Below are positions 26,552-35,200 of a stretch of DNA of 64,000 bases, piece by piece (the stretch's first letter is position 1; every line of letters begins with the position of its first letter). Below the pieces are notes generated by a model. That model saw only the letters and a program-made list of their open reading frames with translations. It did not search any database and was not told the DNA's origin. The stretch spans positions 62,001 to 126,000 of the forward strand of contig JARWSJ010000001.1 of the NCBI GenBank assembly GCA_029906195.1, in the 5' to 3' direction. The DNA is from Chitinophagaceae bacterium 26-R-25 (GTDB taxonomy: Bacteria; Bacteroidota; Bacteroidia; Chitinophagales; Chitinophagaceae). The position numbers and the translations under genes were made by a program.

Positions 26552-27210
26552 TCAAAACACTTATGAATGACGCTGAGCTCTCAGCATTTAATCTTGTCGG
26601 TGGAACGGCGCTTTCCCTAATGATCGGTCACCGTAAATCAGTTGATATCGATCTTTTTACAAGTCATGATTTTGATGCTGGAAAATTAGCAGACCATTTA
26701 TCCAAGCAGTATCATGCGCAAAACATTAAAACTTTAAAGAACGGGGTTTTCTCATTTATAGAGGATGTAAAAGTCGATCTGATTGCCCATCAATACCCGA
26801 TTTTAAAGCCGCTAATATTTGAAGAGGGGATACGAATGTTTTCGCTGGAAGACATCGGAGCCATGAAGTTGAATGCCATTCTCAATAACGGATCCAGGTT
26901 AAAAGATTTTGTTGACATGTATTTTTTGCTGGAGAAAATGACGCTTGTTGATATTACTTCTGGCTTTGTTCAAAAATACCCTGATGTTAACACACAGATG
27001 GCGCATACAGCTTTGTTGTATCACCAGGATATTAACACCAAAGAGAAAATTGAATTCTTGGATAGAGATATTTCACTGGATAAAATGGCCGTGAGATTTC
27101 AGATGGTTGTCCGAAATCCTTCTCTGGCAATCAAGGCCGAATTGCAACAGTTGCTTAACCAGGAAAATAAAATTATTAAACTAAGAAACCAGAACAAACC
27201 GAGGCTTTAA
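26509..27210 (+). CDS. AbiEii-like nucleotidyltransferase toxin
   Basis: From the ATG at 26509 (after a GAGAGGAATT ribosome-site-like stretch) it is 233 residues; a longer frame from 26473 adds 12 non-conserved residues. The nucleotidyltransferase core GGTALSL, then DIDLF with Asp 46 and 48, is clear, and a third Asp lies in KVDLIAH. AbiEii toxins add nucleotides to tRNA and act in abortive phage infection and plasmid maintenance. With the preceding DUF6922-like gene it is likely an addiction module that stabilises the island. Confidence 0.8.
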   Translation: MLQTQTVEAGTLDLIKTLMNDAELSAFNLVGGTALSLMIGHRKSVDIDLFTSHDFDAGKLADHLSKQYHAQNIKTLKNGVFSFIEDVKVDLIAHQYPILKPLIFEEGIRMFSLEDIGAMKLNAILNNGSRLKDFVDMYFLLEKMTLVDITSGFVQKYPDVNTQMAHTALLYHQDINTKEKIEFLDRDISLDKMAVRFQMVVRNPSLAIKAELQQLLNQENKIIKLRNQNKPRL

Positions 27211-27674
27211 CTGTTTTCGTTATTGAAGATTTTATTTATTAAATCTTCGGTCAGAACTCGATCATTTACCTTCGCCCATTCTCCATTGTTTGCTGGAAAT
27301 CCATTTCTGCGATAACCTGCTTTAGTTTTAAAGTCGAAAATTGCATGACAATAATCGTTAATTAACAATGAAGCTATTAATCCATTTTCGCTCCATGCTA
27401 TTTGTATTTTGCAAGGTTTGTCTTTGTCTATAATGTCAACAACATTATAGACATGAAGTGCGTCAAGAATTTGCAAGTCAGGTTTTGTCTCCACTGCATA
27501 GAAATAACCAGTGGTTAGGTCGTCTTCAAATGTTACTCCAAAAGTTGAGGTTGGAGATATGCTATCGAAGAAGGTGTCATGGCCAACTATAAATATTTCT
27601 TCTAAATCTATAAGCACACGTGGATATTTTTTGGGGTAGTTTGCGAAATCAGTATTAACCGCACTAAAGGTCAA
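27207..27674 (-). CDS. DUF2251-like hypothetical protein
   Basis: A 155-residue soluble protein with DLTTGYFYAVE, ILDALHVYNV, IQIAWSENG and INDYCHAIFDF, which resemble the conserved blocks of DUF2251. The function of that family is unknown. Its start overlaps the preceding cargo gene by 11 bases, so the two are coupled. It converges on the AbiEii gene (4-base overlap of stops). Confidence 0.55.
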   Translation of the reverse strand: MTFSAVNTDFANYPKKYPRVLIDLEEIFIVGHDTFFDSISPTSTFGVTFEDDLTTGYFYAVETKPDLQILDALHVYNVVDIIDKDKPCKIQIAWSENGLIASLLINDYCHAIFDFKTKAGYRRNGFPANNGEWAKVNDRVLTEDLINKIFNNENS

Positions 27675-28224
27675 GCTTTACATTGTAAAGAATACTTATG
27701 GTTTCATTATACATTCTAACAGTTGTAACCCTCTCAATCTCTTCGCGAACATTTGGGATTTTTACCTCAACAGTGTGAGCATCTAGCCAATGAGCCGACA
27801 GATTTGGATGGTTCTCCTTAATACAGTATATCGAACCACTTCCGGTTGGAAGTTCAATCGAAACGAAGGTCAAGCATGTATTTCCATTGCCTGACATTCC
27901 GATTCGAAGGTTTCTGTTTGTAGATATTGAGAATTTGTCAGCAGAATTTGGTTCGATACGAATGCCTGTCATTTGAAGTAAAGTCGATGCGAAATCGGAA
28001 TCATATTTAGATCGAAAACGATGAATTAAGTTTTGTAGCATTCTATCGAGTCCGTCAAGATTCTTTCGCTTCACAAATCTCTCGACGCGAGCCCTTAAAA
28101 GCCTGTCACCTTCTACGGCAGGATCTAGACTATCAAGAACGAATCCTCCTTTAAGTTGAATTAACTGTTTGTCTAGACCAAGTATAATTAGGTATCTGTA
28201 TTGATTTAGATCAAGCACTAGCAT
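27664..28224 (-). CDS. Hypothetical protein, 186 aa
   Basis: Not recognised. A soluble protein with an N-terminal segment rich in Leu, a basic helix (RARVERFVKRKNLDGLDRML) and a C-terminal beta-rich half (SISTNRNLRIG to YNETISILYNVKLDL). No signal peptide. It is coupled by overlap to the DUF2251-like gene. A toxin-immunity or effector pair is conceivable but unsupported. Confidence 0.5.
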   Translation of the reverse strand: MLVLDLNQYRYLIILGLDKQLIQLKGGFVLDSLDPAVEGDRLLRARVERFVKRKNLDGLDRMLQNLIHRFRSKYDSDFASTLLQMTGIRIEPNSADKFSISTNRNLRIGMSGNGNTCLTFVSIELPTGSGSIYCIKENHPNLSAHWLDAHTVEVKIPNVREEIERVTTVRMYNETISILYNVKLDL

Positions 28225-28262
28225 TTTAAAACTTTAGTGTATTGCATTAGCGGCTGTCAACG

Positions 28263-28443
28263 AACAGGGCTTGCTGCTATGGCGACATGCATTGCTCGGC
28301 CAACCGCGAACGGCCACATAGTGTAAATTAATATTAGAAAATATAATTTATTGACTGGCCATATTGATGGTATCGGAACTTTGCCGATAAATGTACATGT
28401 TTACTCCGGCAGCACTCCGCCATATAAGCAAGCCCATGTTGAA
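28263..28443. repeat. attC-like palindrome M1/M2
   Basis: On the minus strand AACATGGGCTTGCTTATATG and GCG (28442 downward) faces CGCCATAGCAGCAAGCCCTG and TT (28287 to 28263), giving an imperfect stem around about 125 bases. It starts directly after the stop of the lipoprotein gene at 28453, as an integron attC follows its gene. Confidence 0.6.
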
Positions 28444-28452
28444 AGTGAATAT

Positions 28453-29388
28453 TTATAGATCCTTTACGAAATCAAAACAAAGCTTATCTTTTTTCTCTTT
28501 GATTTCGTCTGCCTTTTTGTTGCGGTATTCCCATTTGCTAATAAAGTCTTTATTAATAATATCCCTTATTAGCTCTTGTTTGCTGATTTCAAAAAGTGTA
28601 GGATAGTCCTTCTCGTTTTCAAAGCACTCTGAAACTTTTGCAGGAACAGAAAAATCGTCTGTAGATATGTTTTTACCGTCTTTACGAATATTGGTTATAT
28701 CAATGTACAAATTGTAATCTCTTAAAAAAGTCTCGACATTTTTACCGCCAAAGTTATCTCTATCAGAATAGTCTACTTCCCAAAAACGTACTGTCGGGAC
28801 TGAAAAGGGAGCAGTTGAGATGCAACTGTGCTTTTCATAGTATTTGTTGTCGCCGTTGATTTTTGGTTTATATCCATAAGTAAAACGGATTTGCTGTATG
28901 GGTCCCTGAAGAGGTGTTAATCTAAAACCCATATTAACCTCCTTTAGTCCTCCGGCATATTCGTAATATTCTTTGTCTATTTGAGTTAGATCAATCTTAA
29001 CATATTTGTTCAAAGAATTTTCCTCTAGATATTTTCGCCAATAGCTTAATGTACTATCTGCCTTTGGTAGGTAGCTACCGTATCTGTCTGTCCATTCCTT
29101 ATCCCAGCTTTCTGATAAAGGTTTCCAATAAGTCGTGTCTGTAATAAATTTGAAATACTTGAATAACATATTATAAGTAATATCCTTGTATTTCGCCTTT
29201 TTTATATCGCTCATATTATCAACCGATTTTCTGACACTTTCATAAAATGCGGAGAATGCTGTGTCATTCTTAATTGCTTTACCTAATTCATCCGTAGTTA
29301 ACTTTTCTGAAACGGATTTGTTTGAAACGCTGCTACAACTACTAAGAACTATAGCAATAAACAAAATAAGTGGAGATAATCTTTTCAT
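28453..29388 (-). CDS. Hypothetical lipoprotein, 311 aa
   Basis: From the ATG at 29388 the protein begins MKRLSPLILFIAIVLSSCSS, a clear lipoprotein signal; a longer frame adds 12 residues before it and is unlikely. The mature part is charged and soluble, with no domain I recognise. It is probably exported to the periplasm or outer membrane. It starts 13 bases after the stop of the DUF4177-like lipoprotein gene, so the two share a transcript. Confidence 0.65.
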   Translation of the reverse strand: MKRLSPLILFIAIVLSSCSSVSNKSVSEKLTTDELGKAIKNDTAFSAFYESVRKSVDNMSDIKKAKYKDITYNMLFKYFKFITDTTYWKPLSESWDKEWTDRYGSYLPKADSTLSYWRKYLEENSLNKYVKIDLTQIDKEYYEYAGGLKEVNMGFRLTPLQGPIQQIRFTYGYKPKINGDNKYYEKHSCISTAPFSVPTVRFWEVDYSDRDNFGGKNVETFLRDYNLYIDITNIRKDGKNISTDDFSVPAKVSECFENEKDYPTLFEISKQELIRDIINKDFISKWEYRNKKADEIKEKKDKLCFDFVKDL

Positions 29389-29401
29389 AGTTAAACTAAA
29401 A

Positions 29402-29704
29402 TTATTTTTTTCGTTTAAAAACAAAATTGAGTTCCTCCGTCCTTACGTTAGGTTGAAGCCCTGATACATATTGGTCGTTACCAAAGTTTGGGTGTACGGT
29501 TTCTGTTTTTCCGTAAACATTCACTAATTCCCAACCATCTTTTCCAAATAAATTTAATGCAGTGTCGGAAACTTCAAATTTGTTAGATTGAAACTTCCCA
29601 TTTTCTTGTTCCTTGCCTTTGACTGAGACAATTTTATATTCCCATTTGTCAGAACAAGATAGAAGTCCAAGCGATAACAGTGTTAGGAAACAGATTTTTT
29701 TCAT
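29402..29704 (-). CDS. Small DUF4177-like lipoprotein
   Basis: A 100-residue protein with lipoprotein signal MKKICFLTLLSLGLLSCSD, then WEYKIVSVKGK and LNLFGKDGWELVNVYG, the layout of DUF4177-type domains, ending with ELNFVFKRKK. Role unknown. It is first in a two-gene unit with the 311-residue lipoprotein. Confidence 0.65.
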   Translation of the reverse strand: MKKICFLTLLSLGLLSCSDKWEYKIVSVKGKEQENGKFQSNKFEVSDTALNLFGKDGWELVNVYGKTETVHPNFGNDQYVSGLQPNVRTEELNFVFKRKK

Positions 29705-29944
29705 ACGGTCTAATTTAATTTTAATGAATAAAAGGGTTGTTTTTTATAGAGTGACAAATGAACTTGCCAAATTCTCTGGGATATTTAGAGCGGCAAGATA
29801 ATAATATTCCGTCAAGCTGGTACTGAAGCTATATAGGATTACCGCTGCTTACTTGTCAAAAGGCGATTTCTGCAGATGAAAAGCTGCGTAGTAAAATAAA
29901 AGCTGGAGTTGCATTTTGTTTAACAGCTATTGTCAACTCCTTTA
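29705..29944. other. 240-base spacer between cargo units
   Basis: AT-rich. Contains GGAGTTGCATTTTGTTTAAC facing a GTCAACTCC end (29911-29940), a weak stem. No gene seen. Confidence 0.3.
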
Positions 29945-30675
29945 TTAGCGGCTATATTTAACAAGCTTTTCATCGTCGCTTGACATTGCTTTTACCCAGC
30001 TAATAGTCAACGTACTTTTTGTTATTTTTTCTAAGTTAATGTAAGAGTCATATGAAATTTCTTTTGGCAATTTGAATCCTTGTCGTCTGCCAGATGTTAC
30101 ATTATAAAGGAAAATGCTGTCTGCTTGTTTCCTCTCAATATAGTTGCCAACAAGATTTAAAGTGTGGTTATCGTACAGTAAAAATAAGGAATCACCATTT
30201 ACCTGATAACTCCAAGCTTCAACTTTGTCACCCAAAATATTCTTACCGGTTTTTTCTCAAAAATCTGATATGTTGATGGAGTGCCGTTGCCATTGTCAAG
30301 AGCTGTGATGAAAAAAGAATCAAAGTCCTTTTCTAATATTCCTAAGGACCAGGGTGAAGTATAACTCGAAGTTTTTTTTAATAAACGTAATGTATCATTG
30401 AGACGAAGATAAAAGTACAATATGCTGTCGTCGATGCCGTAACAAGTAATATAGCCACCTTTTAACGTGTCGGAGCCAACAACCTCTTTGTAATAAAGAC
30501 TCATTACTGAATCTTTATTGTCCAGTAGCCTTTTACCATTGGGAAGAGTGTCATGGTCTGGTTCAAATGAATCGATGAATCTGGACAGTGTTGATTGTTT
30601 CAAGTTCAATTTCTTTTCTTTCGAATTACAGGAAAACACCAACAGAACCAATAATATTTGGAGTGATCGAGTCAT
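29945..30675 (-). pseudogene. Lipoprotein gene interrupted by a frameshift in an A6 run
   Basis: Two overlapping frames read as one protein. The first (30675 down) begins MTRSLQILLVLLVFSCNSKE, a lipoprotein signal, and runs to YQIFEK. The second continues TGKNILGDKVEAWSYQVNGD to the stop at 29945. They join if one A is added to the AAAAAA run at 30251-30256. The intact product would be about 243 residues of unknown function. It could be a real inactivation, a sequencing error, or slippage at the A run. It starts in a 4-base overlap with the preceding gene and is the third gene of a module duplicated at 37.7-38.8 kb. Confidence 0.65.
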
Positions 30676-31106
30676 AAATTTCCGTCCATTGAGACAGGAT
30701 CAAAGCTATCTTTCATCATGAAAAAGGTTAGGGTTGATGTATTGTCCGTTCCATACTCTTTATCAATCGTAAAGCTTTGTCCAGGCCGGGTCTTTTCTAA
30801 TTTGCCTGCAATTATATTTTTGAGATTCTTCAAATCCGCAATTGTGCCTGCAATATAGTTTTCTGTTATTTCTGCTTTGTGCCAGGTCATTACCTTTAAA
30901 TAGTTGTAAGGCCCATAATGATCATGCTCAGAAAGAAAATCATTTGTTTGCTCAGTTGTATAGTTCTCCAGGAGTTTTACAAAATTGTACAGCCCATGTT
31001 TACTTCCATAACAACTCCATTCGCTTTTGTTCTCTTTCTTTTCAAGGTCATAATAAAAGGCGAGTTCGCGCCATTCGTCTTTGATTCTTTGGTCGATACT
31101 GATCAT
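30672..31106 (-). CDS. Hypothetical protein, 144 aa, duplicated in the island
   Basis: Not recognised. A soluble, charged protein (RIKDEWRELAFYYDLEKKE; HDHYGPYNYLKVMTWHKAE; FTIDKEYGTDNTSTLTFF). It has a close paralogue at 37825-38259, differing at roughly one residue in seven. It lies 14 bases after the lipoprotein gene at 31121 and overlaps the next lipoprotein gene by 4 bases. The conserved order in both copies argues for a functional unit. Confidence 0.6.
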   Translation of the reverse strand: MISIDQRIKDEWRELAFYYDLEKKENKSEWSCYGSKHGLYNFVKLLENYTTEQTNDFLSEHDHYGPYNYLKVMTWHKAEITENYIAGTIADLKNLKNIIAGKLEKTRPGQSFTIDKEYGTDNTSTLTFFMMKDSFDPVSMDGNL

Positions 31107-31120
31107 TGTTTTAGTAATCG

Positions 31121-31657
31121 TTATTTTACTGTGTGGAAGAAGAATTGCGTTTTACTCGGGCCGTCGCCAACAAACAAGAAATTACCACTAATGTAATCAT
31201 AGTCGTAGATAATTAAGTCATCACTCTTTGTTTCATAAATTCTTAATCTTTTAATATTGTGCGTGCTAAAAAGGAAATGAACAATGGGTGGAATTTCAAG
31301 TTGCTCCTTCTTAAAATAAATTTCATAGTAGCCTTTTTTTGAAAATTTCCCATTTAAAGTAATGGGCCTAAAAACTGATGTGTCAGTATTATATAAAATA
31401 AGTTGATCTTTTGAATTGAATTTTATTTGAATGAAGTCTAAGCCAGACTTTTTTGTTTTTGATGTGTCAAAAAGATTAGTAGCTGTTGTTAAATAATCAT
31501 CTTCTCTAACTTGCAGATTAGATTTGATGAGGTATGGTTTATTATTGTAGCTGCCTTCAAATTTGTTAGAAATTGGATGTATGTCCGACTTCTTTATCCT
31601 GGAAATTGTTTCACAAGAGCAAATAGAAATGATAAGTAATAAAAAAATGTACTTCAT
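31121..31657 (-). CDS. Hypothetical lipoprotein, 178 aa, duplicated in the island
   Basis: From the ATG at 31657 it begins MKYIFLLLIISICSCETISR, a lipoprotein signal; 50 upstream codons are open but not protein-like. The mature part is beta-rich with FEGSYNNKPYLIKSN, FRPITLNGKFSKKGYYEIYF and a C-terminal ISGNFLFVGDGPSK. The paralogue at 38276-38848 shares all these blocks. It is the first gene of the duplicated three-gene module. Function unknown. Confidence 0.65.
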   Translation of the reverse strand: MKYIFLLLIISICSCETISRIKKSDIHPISNKFEGSYNNKPYLIKSNLQVREDDYLTTATNLFDTSKTKKSGLDFIQIKFNSKDQLILYNTDTSVFRPITLNGKFSKKGYYEIYFKKEQLEIPPIVHFLFSTHNIKRLRIYETKSDDLIIYDYDYISGNFLFVGDGPSKTQFFFHTVK

Positions 31658-31803
31658 GTTTGATGGGTTACTGGAAATTGGCGCCTCCGAGATTATCGAT
31701 CGATGTCGTTCACAATTACCATTGGAGTCAATCGTCAAGCAATTGCTTTTCCTTTTTTCTAACTTTTCAATCCTATTAATCAGTAAGGGAACTCTGGGAA
31801 GTT

Positions 31804-32520
31804 TCAACTTTTATTAAGACTAAAATTTATCAATGGAATTATTCTCTTTCCTATGCGGTTGATAAGTCCTAACTGAACAACCCGACCGCTTTTGCAAGTA
31901 TTAATTAGACCAATTTGCACACCGTTTCCCGTTGTTACTTTATTCCTGAGCCCGGCGATCATTACACCTCGAAATTTGTAGTGCAAATTCATCAAACCTG
32001 TCAGTTCAAATCCACTCATTTGATTAGCATTGCAAGAGAATCCATTGATATCTGTCCCTGAAAAGTTTGCTGCCCCACATAGTCCTCCCAAACTAACAGA
32101 AACGCCTTTGATTTCTGTTTCAATAAATTTGTCTTCCTCAGGAAAAACTCTGTTGCTCGCCCAAGCTTCAGCATTTGTTGTATCCCTGCGAAACACAAAA
32201 GTTCCCCATAGCCCATAAATGCCCCCAATTAATCCAAATGGAGATATCTCAATGTTCAATCCGCTAATTTTTAATGAGTCAGCTTTCATCCATGGCCAAG
32301 CCATTATTCCAACTGCCAGCCCATTGACATTTGTATTTTTAGATACTGGAGTTGTCCAAATTACTTTTGTTCTGGCAACAGTTTTAGGAGAGTCTTGTGA
32401 AAATGCATGCGCAGTCGAAATGATAAGAACCAATAATGAAGCAGCTTTCTTAAGTTGAGGAGCAGGAAAGATTTTATGGACATACGATATGACTAGTAAT
32501 AGAATTGCTTCGTTGTACAT
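31804..32520 (-). CDS. Secreted LA_2272-type surface-repeat-like protein
   Basis: A 238-residue protein with an N-terminal hydrophobic segment ending near AHAFSQD. The C-terminus GVQIGLINTCKSGRVVQLGL with INRIGKRIIPLINFSL matches the repeat pattern of LA_2272-type surface proteins, and an earlier copy reads GLMNLHYKFRGVMIAGL. It is probably an outer-membrane or surface beta structure; role unknown. A unit of its own, followed 146 bases on by the duplicated module. Confidence 0.6.
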   Translation of the reverse strand: MYNEAILLLVISYVHKIFPAPQLKKAASLLVLIISTAHAFSQDSPKTVARTKVIWTTPVSKNTNVNGLAVGIMAWPWMKADSLKISGLNIEISPFGLIGGIYGLWGTFVFRRDTTNAEAWASNRVFPEEDKFIETEIKGVSVSLGGLCGAANFSGTDINGFSCNANQMSGFELTGLMNLHYKFRGVMIAGLRNKVTTGNGVQIGLINTCKSGRVVQLGLINRIGKRIIPLINFSLNKS

Positions 32521-32561
32521 TTATTTGAATTTGTAGGGTTAAGGGGAGTCGAATTTTTTCC

Positions 32562-32710
32562 CAATGCTTCGCCACCTAAGTCACAGACGAAGGGTTTGGG
32601 TGGTTAAAAAGTGAACTTACTATTTATTCGGGAAATCAAAAAACAAACGGGTAAGGCCATACTAAAATGCCTTTTTTGAGATAACGTTAAATAAGAATGT
32701 GTTTATTCAT
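32562..32710 (+). repeat. Island direct repeat, copy A
   Basis: Begins CAATGCTTCGCCACCTAAGT, then GGTTAAAAAGTGAACTTACT and ATTTATTCGGG. It aligns with copies B (33301), C (37687, partial) and D (38876). With copy B it brackets the gene at 32718-33290. Confidence 0.75.
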
Positions 32711-32717
32711 ATTTTAT

Positions 32718-33290
32718 TTAACTTTTTTCCCAATCATACTTGGCTAATATTTTTTCAAGATAGAGGCCTTTCAATTTCTGGGCTTTCAATTTTATCGCCG
32801 TTTCCACACCAACTAAAATAATCGGCCCCTTGGCATAGCCTCTGCCAAATTCAATGTTTGTTCGAAAAAAATTATCTGTCAAAGGAGAGTCGATTGTTAA
32901 ACAAACTGGTGTGGCACCAACAACTTCGTTGTATTCGTTGCATTCGGGACTGAATTCAAGAAACTTTGTCTCTCTTCTTGCGGAATCAAAGTCTGTAATA
33001 TTTGACACAGTCATCAAATGTTTCGTTGGATAATTGGGAATCTCAATAAAGGAAACACTGGTGTATTTGTTGTCAATGCAAAACTGTTTAAATCGATCTG
33101 ATACTAGCAAGAAATCATCCCAAGTGTATGATATGTCATAGTTTTTCTTATTTAGTTTAAATGTAGGGTTTAAGTGTAAGTGGCGATTTTTAACGAAATC
33201 CAGACATCTGCAGATATTAACTTCGTGCTGGTCGGAGTTCATATATGAATCATTATCGGCGGCGGAAATTGAATAGCCTAAGACTTTCAT
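32718..33290 (-). CDS. Hypothetical protein, possibly an Imm43/DUF1629-type immunity protein
   Basis: A 190-residue soluble protein. The C-terminal third (FFRTNIEFGRGYAKGPIILV, then LKAQKLKGLYLEKIL) resembles immunity proteins of the DUF1629/Imm43 type, where residues protecting against a toxin are formed by a similar fold. The resemblance is loose and no matching toxin gene is adjacent. It is bracketed by direct repeats A and B, so it looks like a single-gene mobile cassette. Confidence 0.45.
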   Translation of the reverse strand: MKVLGYSISAADNDSYMNSDQHEVNICRCLDFVKNRHLHLNPTFKLNKKNYDISYTWDDFLLVSDRFKQFCIDNKYTSVSFIEIPNYPTKHLMTVSNITDFDSARRETKFLEFSPECNEYNEVVGATPVCLTIDSPLTDNFFRTNIEFGRGYAKGPIILVGVETAIKLKAQKLKGLYLEKILAKYDWEKS

Positions 33291-33300
33291 AATTGGCTCA

Positions 33301-33471
33301 GGGGTTACCGGTTAAAAAGTGAACTTACTATTTATTCGGGGAATTGTAAAACAAACTGGTAACGGCATAACTCACACGGTTTTTTGAAAGTGGCGTATAA
33401 AAGAATGGTGGTTCTTCTTATTTTTGTAGTGTATCAGTTCTTAAAAATATTCCTGTGTGCAAATCCTTGAG
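33301..33471 (+). repeat. Island direct repeat, copy B, with attC-like core and AAATCCTTGAG motif
   Basis: GGTTAAAAAGTGAACTTACT (33310) then GGCATAACTCACACGGTTTT and GAAAGTGGCG (about 33363-33394), ending AAATCCTTGAG (33461-33471). It aligns with copy D over almost its whole length. Confidence 0.75.
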
Positions 33472-33525
33472 TATTTAATTTTTTAGAAATTTAATTGATT
33501 AAAGATCAAAGTTTTATAAAGCAAA

Positions 33526-33571
33526 TTCGAATCTTGTCCACCCGACTAAAAGGGTAACAACCCGATTTAAA
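33526..33571 (+). other. attR: right copy of the 46-bp attachment repeat
   Basis: An exact copy of 20856-20901 (3' end of tRNA-Pro plus 26 downstream bases). It continues with a near copy of the tRNA terminator and flanking sequence to about 33690, including CTCAAGGATTT at 33664-33674. GTGTTAGCGGCAGCC at 33688-33702 read on the minus strand gives GCCGCTAACAC, another attC-like core. Confidence 0.9.
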
Positions 33572-33829
33572 AAGCTCATAAAATGTTGATTTTGTGAGCT
33601 TTTTAATTTTTAGCCAATCAAATAAATTCAAAATTTTTGGAGTAAAATGCAATTTTTAAGTTGCTCAAGGATTTGCAGCCAAAACCGTGTTAGCGGCAGC
33701 CTCATTTAAGCTGCTTCTTAAATGGCTTGTATAACCCTGAAAGGAATTTTTCCCTGTAGCAGTTAATGCGTAACGTTTTAAATAATCTCGCAATTTCCTT
33801 CAATTACAAAGTGCATGTAAGCTGTAGTA

Positions 33830-34336
33830 TTACTTTATTTGTAAGTCGTCCTTGTACTTTATAGTCTTCGTCGTGTCGCCAGATTTTGAAAAGTAAACCC
33901 ATGTGCTGTCCTTTACCCATTTGTCAATATTTACAAAAGGGTCATTAACATTTACTGTCTCGCTGCTTTTATAGTATTCAATTCTTTTTCTGGAACCTGT
34001 CTCTCTGTAGTCGAAGGTTAATACTTTATAACGATGGTTGCCTTTGTTAAAATACCATTCAGAAGTTGCTGTGTCATTAAATGTCATGATGAGTCCAACT
34101 GCAACAACACACAAAAGAGGTGTCGCTGTTACAATACTAATTTTGTCGAGGATTGTTTTTGGTTGAATTACTTTTTTTGTCAGTAAAAATATTAGCGCCA
34201 CCAAAGCTATGCCCCAAAAGCCTATAATAATGAAACCATAACCCAATGAGCTGCTTGGGTCTTGTTTACCTTTATAATAAAATGTCAAGGTGATTGCGTA
34301 AAAAATAATATTAAATAGTAAAAGTCGCTTGTTCAT
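33830..34336 (-). CDS. Hypothetical membrane protein, 168 aa
   Basis: Three membrane helices (about residues 5-20, 31-52 and 68-88) followed by a soluble C-terminal domain of about 75 residues (STWVYFSKSGDTTKTIKYK). No family recognised. It lies beyond attR, in the older outer part of the island. Long non-coding stretch on its 3' side (33572-33829) holds the att-flanking repeat and nothing else I can name. Confidence 0.5.
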   Translation of the reverse strand: MNKRLLLFNIIFYAITLTFYYKGKQDPSSSLGYGFIIIGFWGIALVALIFLLTKKVIQPKTILDKISIVTATPLLCVVAVGLIMTFNDTATSEWYFNKGNHRYKVLTFDYRETGSRKRIEYYKSSETVNVNDPFVNIDKWVKDSTWVYFSKSGDTTKTIKYKDDLQIK

Positions 34337-34364
34337 TTTTAGGGTGTCAGTATATTGCAGCCGA

Positions 34365-35147
34365 CTATTTGAAAATTTTTTCTAGCAACACATTGATAAC
34401 TTCCACTAAGATCAAAAGAATAATAACCCATTCCAGCACCACGCTGTTACGATATTGGAGTAAGTCCTTGAAAAGTTCTAAATTGTCCTTTACAATTTGC
34501 AGTCCTTCCTGGATGGTGCGAAATCGTGATTGCACATCAAACGTTTTTTTTAGCCCTATGTCCAATTTATTGAGCGTTTCATTTTCCCACGTTTCTTCTG
34601 GCGAGTCAAAAATGTATAGATTGGCAGAGATTTTGTTTTTAAGGTTAAGCGTCCGCCCAATGTATTTTTTCATCTCAACACCGCCTAGGTCGATTTTCCC
34701 TTTTCTTTCTAAAGCTTGAGTATGGTAATTGGTTTCCTCCAGTAACAAGTTGGTTTGCTGATTGTAATGATCCAAGGCTACGCTTTGTGACGCGTTGAGC
34801 ATAATCAGCCTGATCATTTCAATATCAGGTTTGGGAATTTCAAGTTTGTTATAACCGTAACGGATAGAGGATGCATTGGTTTCTATCTCAAATTCATCGC
34901 TCAACCTTTGTTCAATAGGATTTTTGCAATAAGAAGTTATCAATTTTAAAAGTGAAGTCGTATCAATTTCATTATAACCCAGGAAGGAGACCACGCCATA
35001 TTTAAATACATATAGATATTTATATGCTTCCATATGGTAAAACAATTCGTCTGTATCAGCATAATGAACATTGACGGTAAAGGCAGTTCTAAACTGTTTT
35101 AGATCAATGCTGTCGGCTACTTGAAATGAAATAACTTTTAAATTCAT
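34365..35147 (-). CDS. RMD1/DUF155-like membrane-anchored protein
   Basis: A 260-residue protein. YKYLYVFKYGVVSFLGYNEI matches the conserved centre of the RMD1/DUF155 (YagE) family, followed by a helical region (LDIGLKKTFDVQSRFRTIQE) and a C-terminal membrane helix (about 238-256), the usual family layout. Eukaryotic members act at mitochondria; the bacterial role is unknown. It is an isolated cargo gene between attC-like palindromes. Confidence 0.7.
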   Translation of the reverse strand: MNLKVISFQVADSIDLKQFRTAFTVNVHYADTDELFYHMEAYKYLYVFKYGVVSFLGYNEIDTTSLLKLITSYCKNPIEQRLSDEFEIETNASSIRYGYNKLEIPKPDIEMIRLIMLNASQSVALDHYNQQTNLLLEETNYHTQALERKGKIDLGGVEMKKYIGRTLNLKNKISANLYIFDSPEETWENETLNKLDIGLKKTFDVQSRFRTIQEGLQIVKDNLELFKDLLQYRNSVVLEWVIILLILVEVINVLLEKIFK

Positions 35148-35200
35148 TGAAACAGGATTAAATCAAAGGTACTTATGTAAAACTAGTGTAAATTGATTGG

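Larger units (their letters stand above)
20856..33571 (+). mobile_element. Integrative mobilizable element inserted in tRNA-Pro, 12.7 kb
   Basis: The element is bounded by the 46-bp att repeat. Its integrase lies next to the tRNA, followed by an HTH protein, primase, MobC, relaxase, an AbiE-like toxin-antitoxin pair and cargo genes. No conjugative pilus or coupling protein is present, so it would need a helper element for transfer. The cargo part appears by eye more A+T-rich than the flanking chromosome. Confidence 0.85.

Noticed and set aside
29945-30235. Separate 96-residue gene
   Set aside because: It has no proper start and continues the upstream frame after a one-base shift, so it is the end of the lipoprotein gene.
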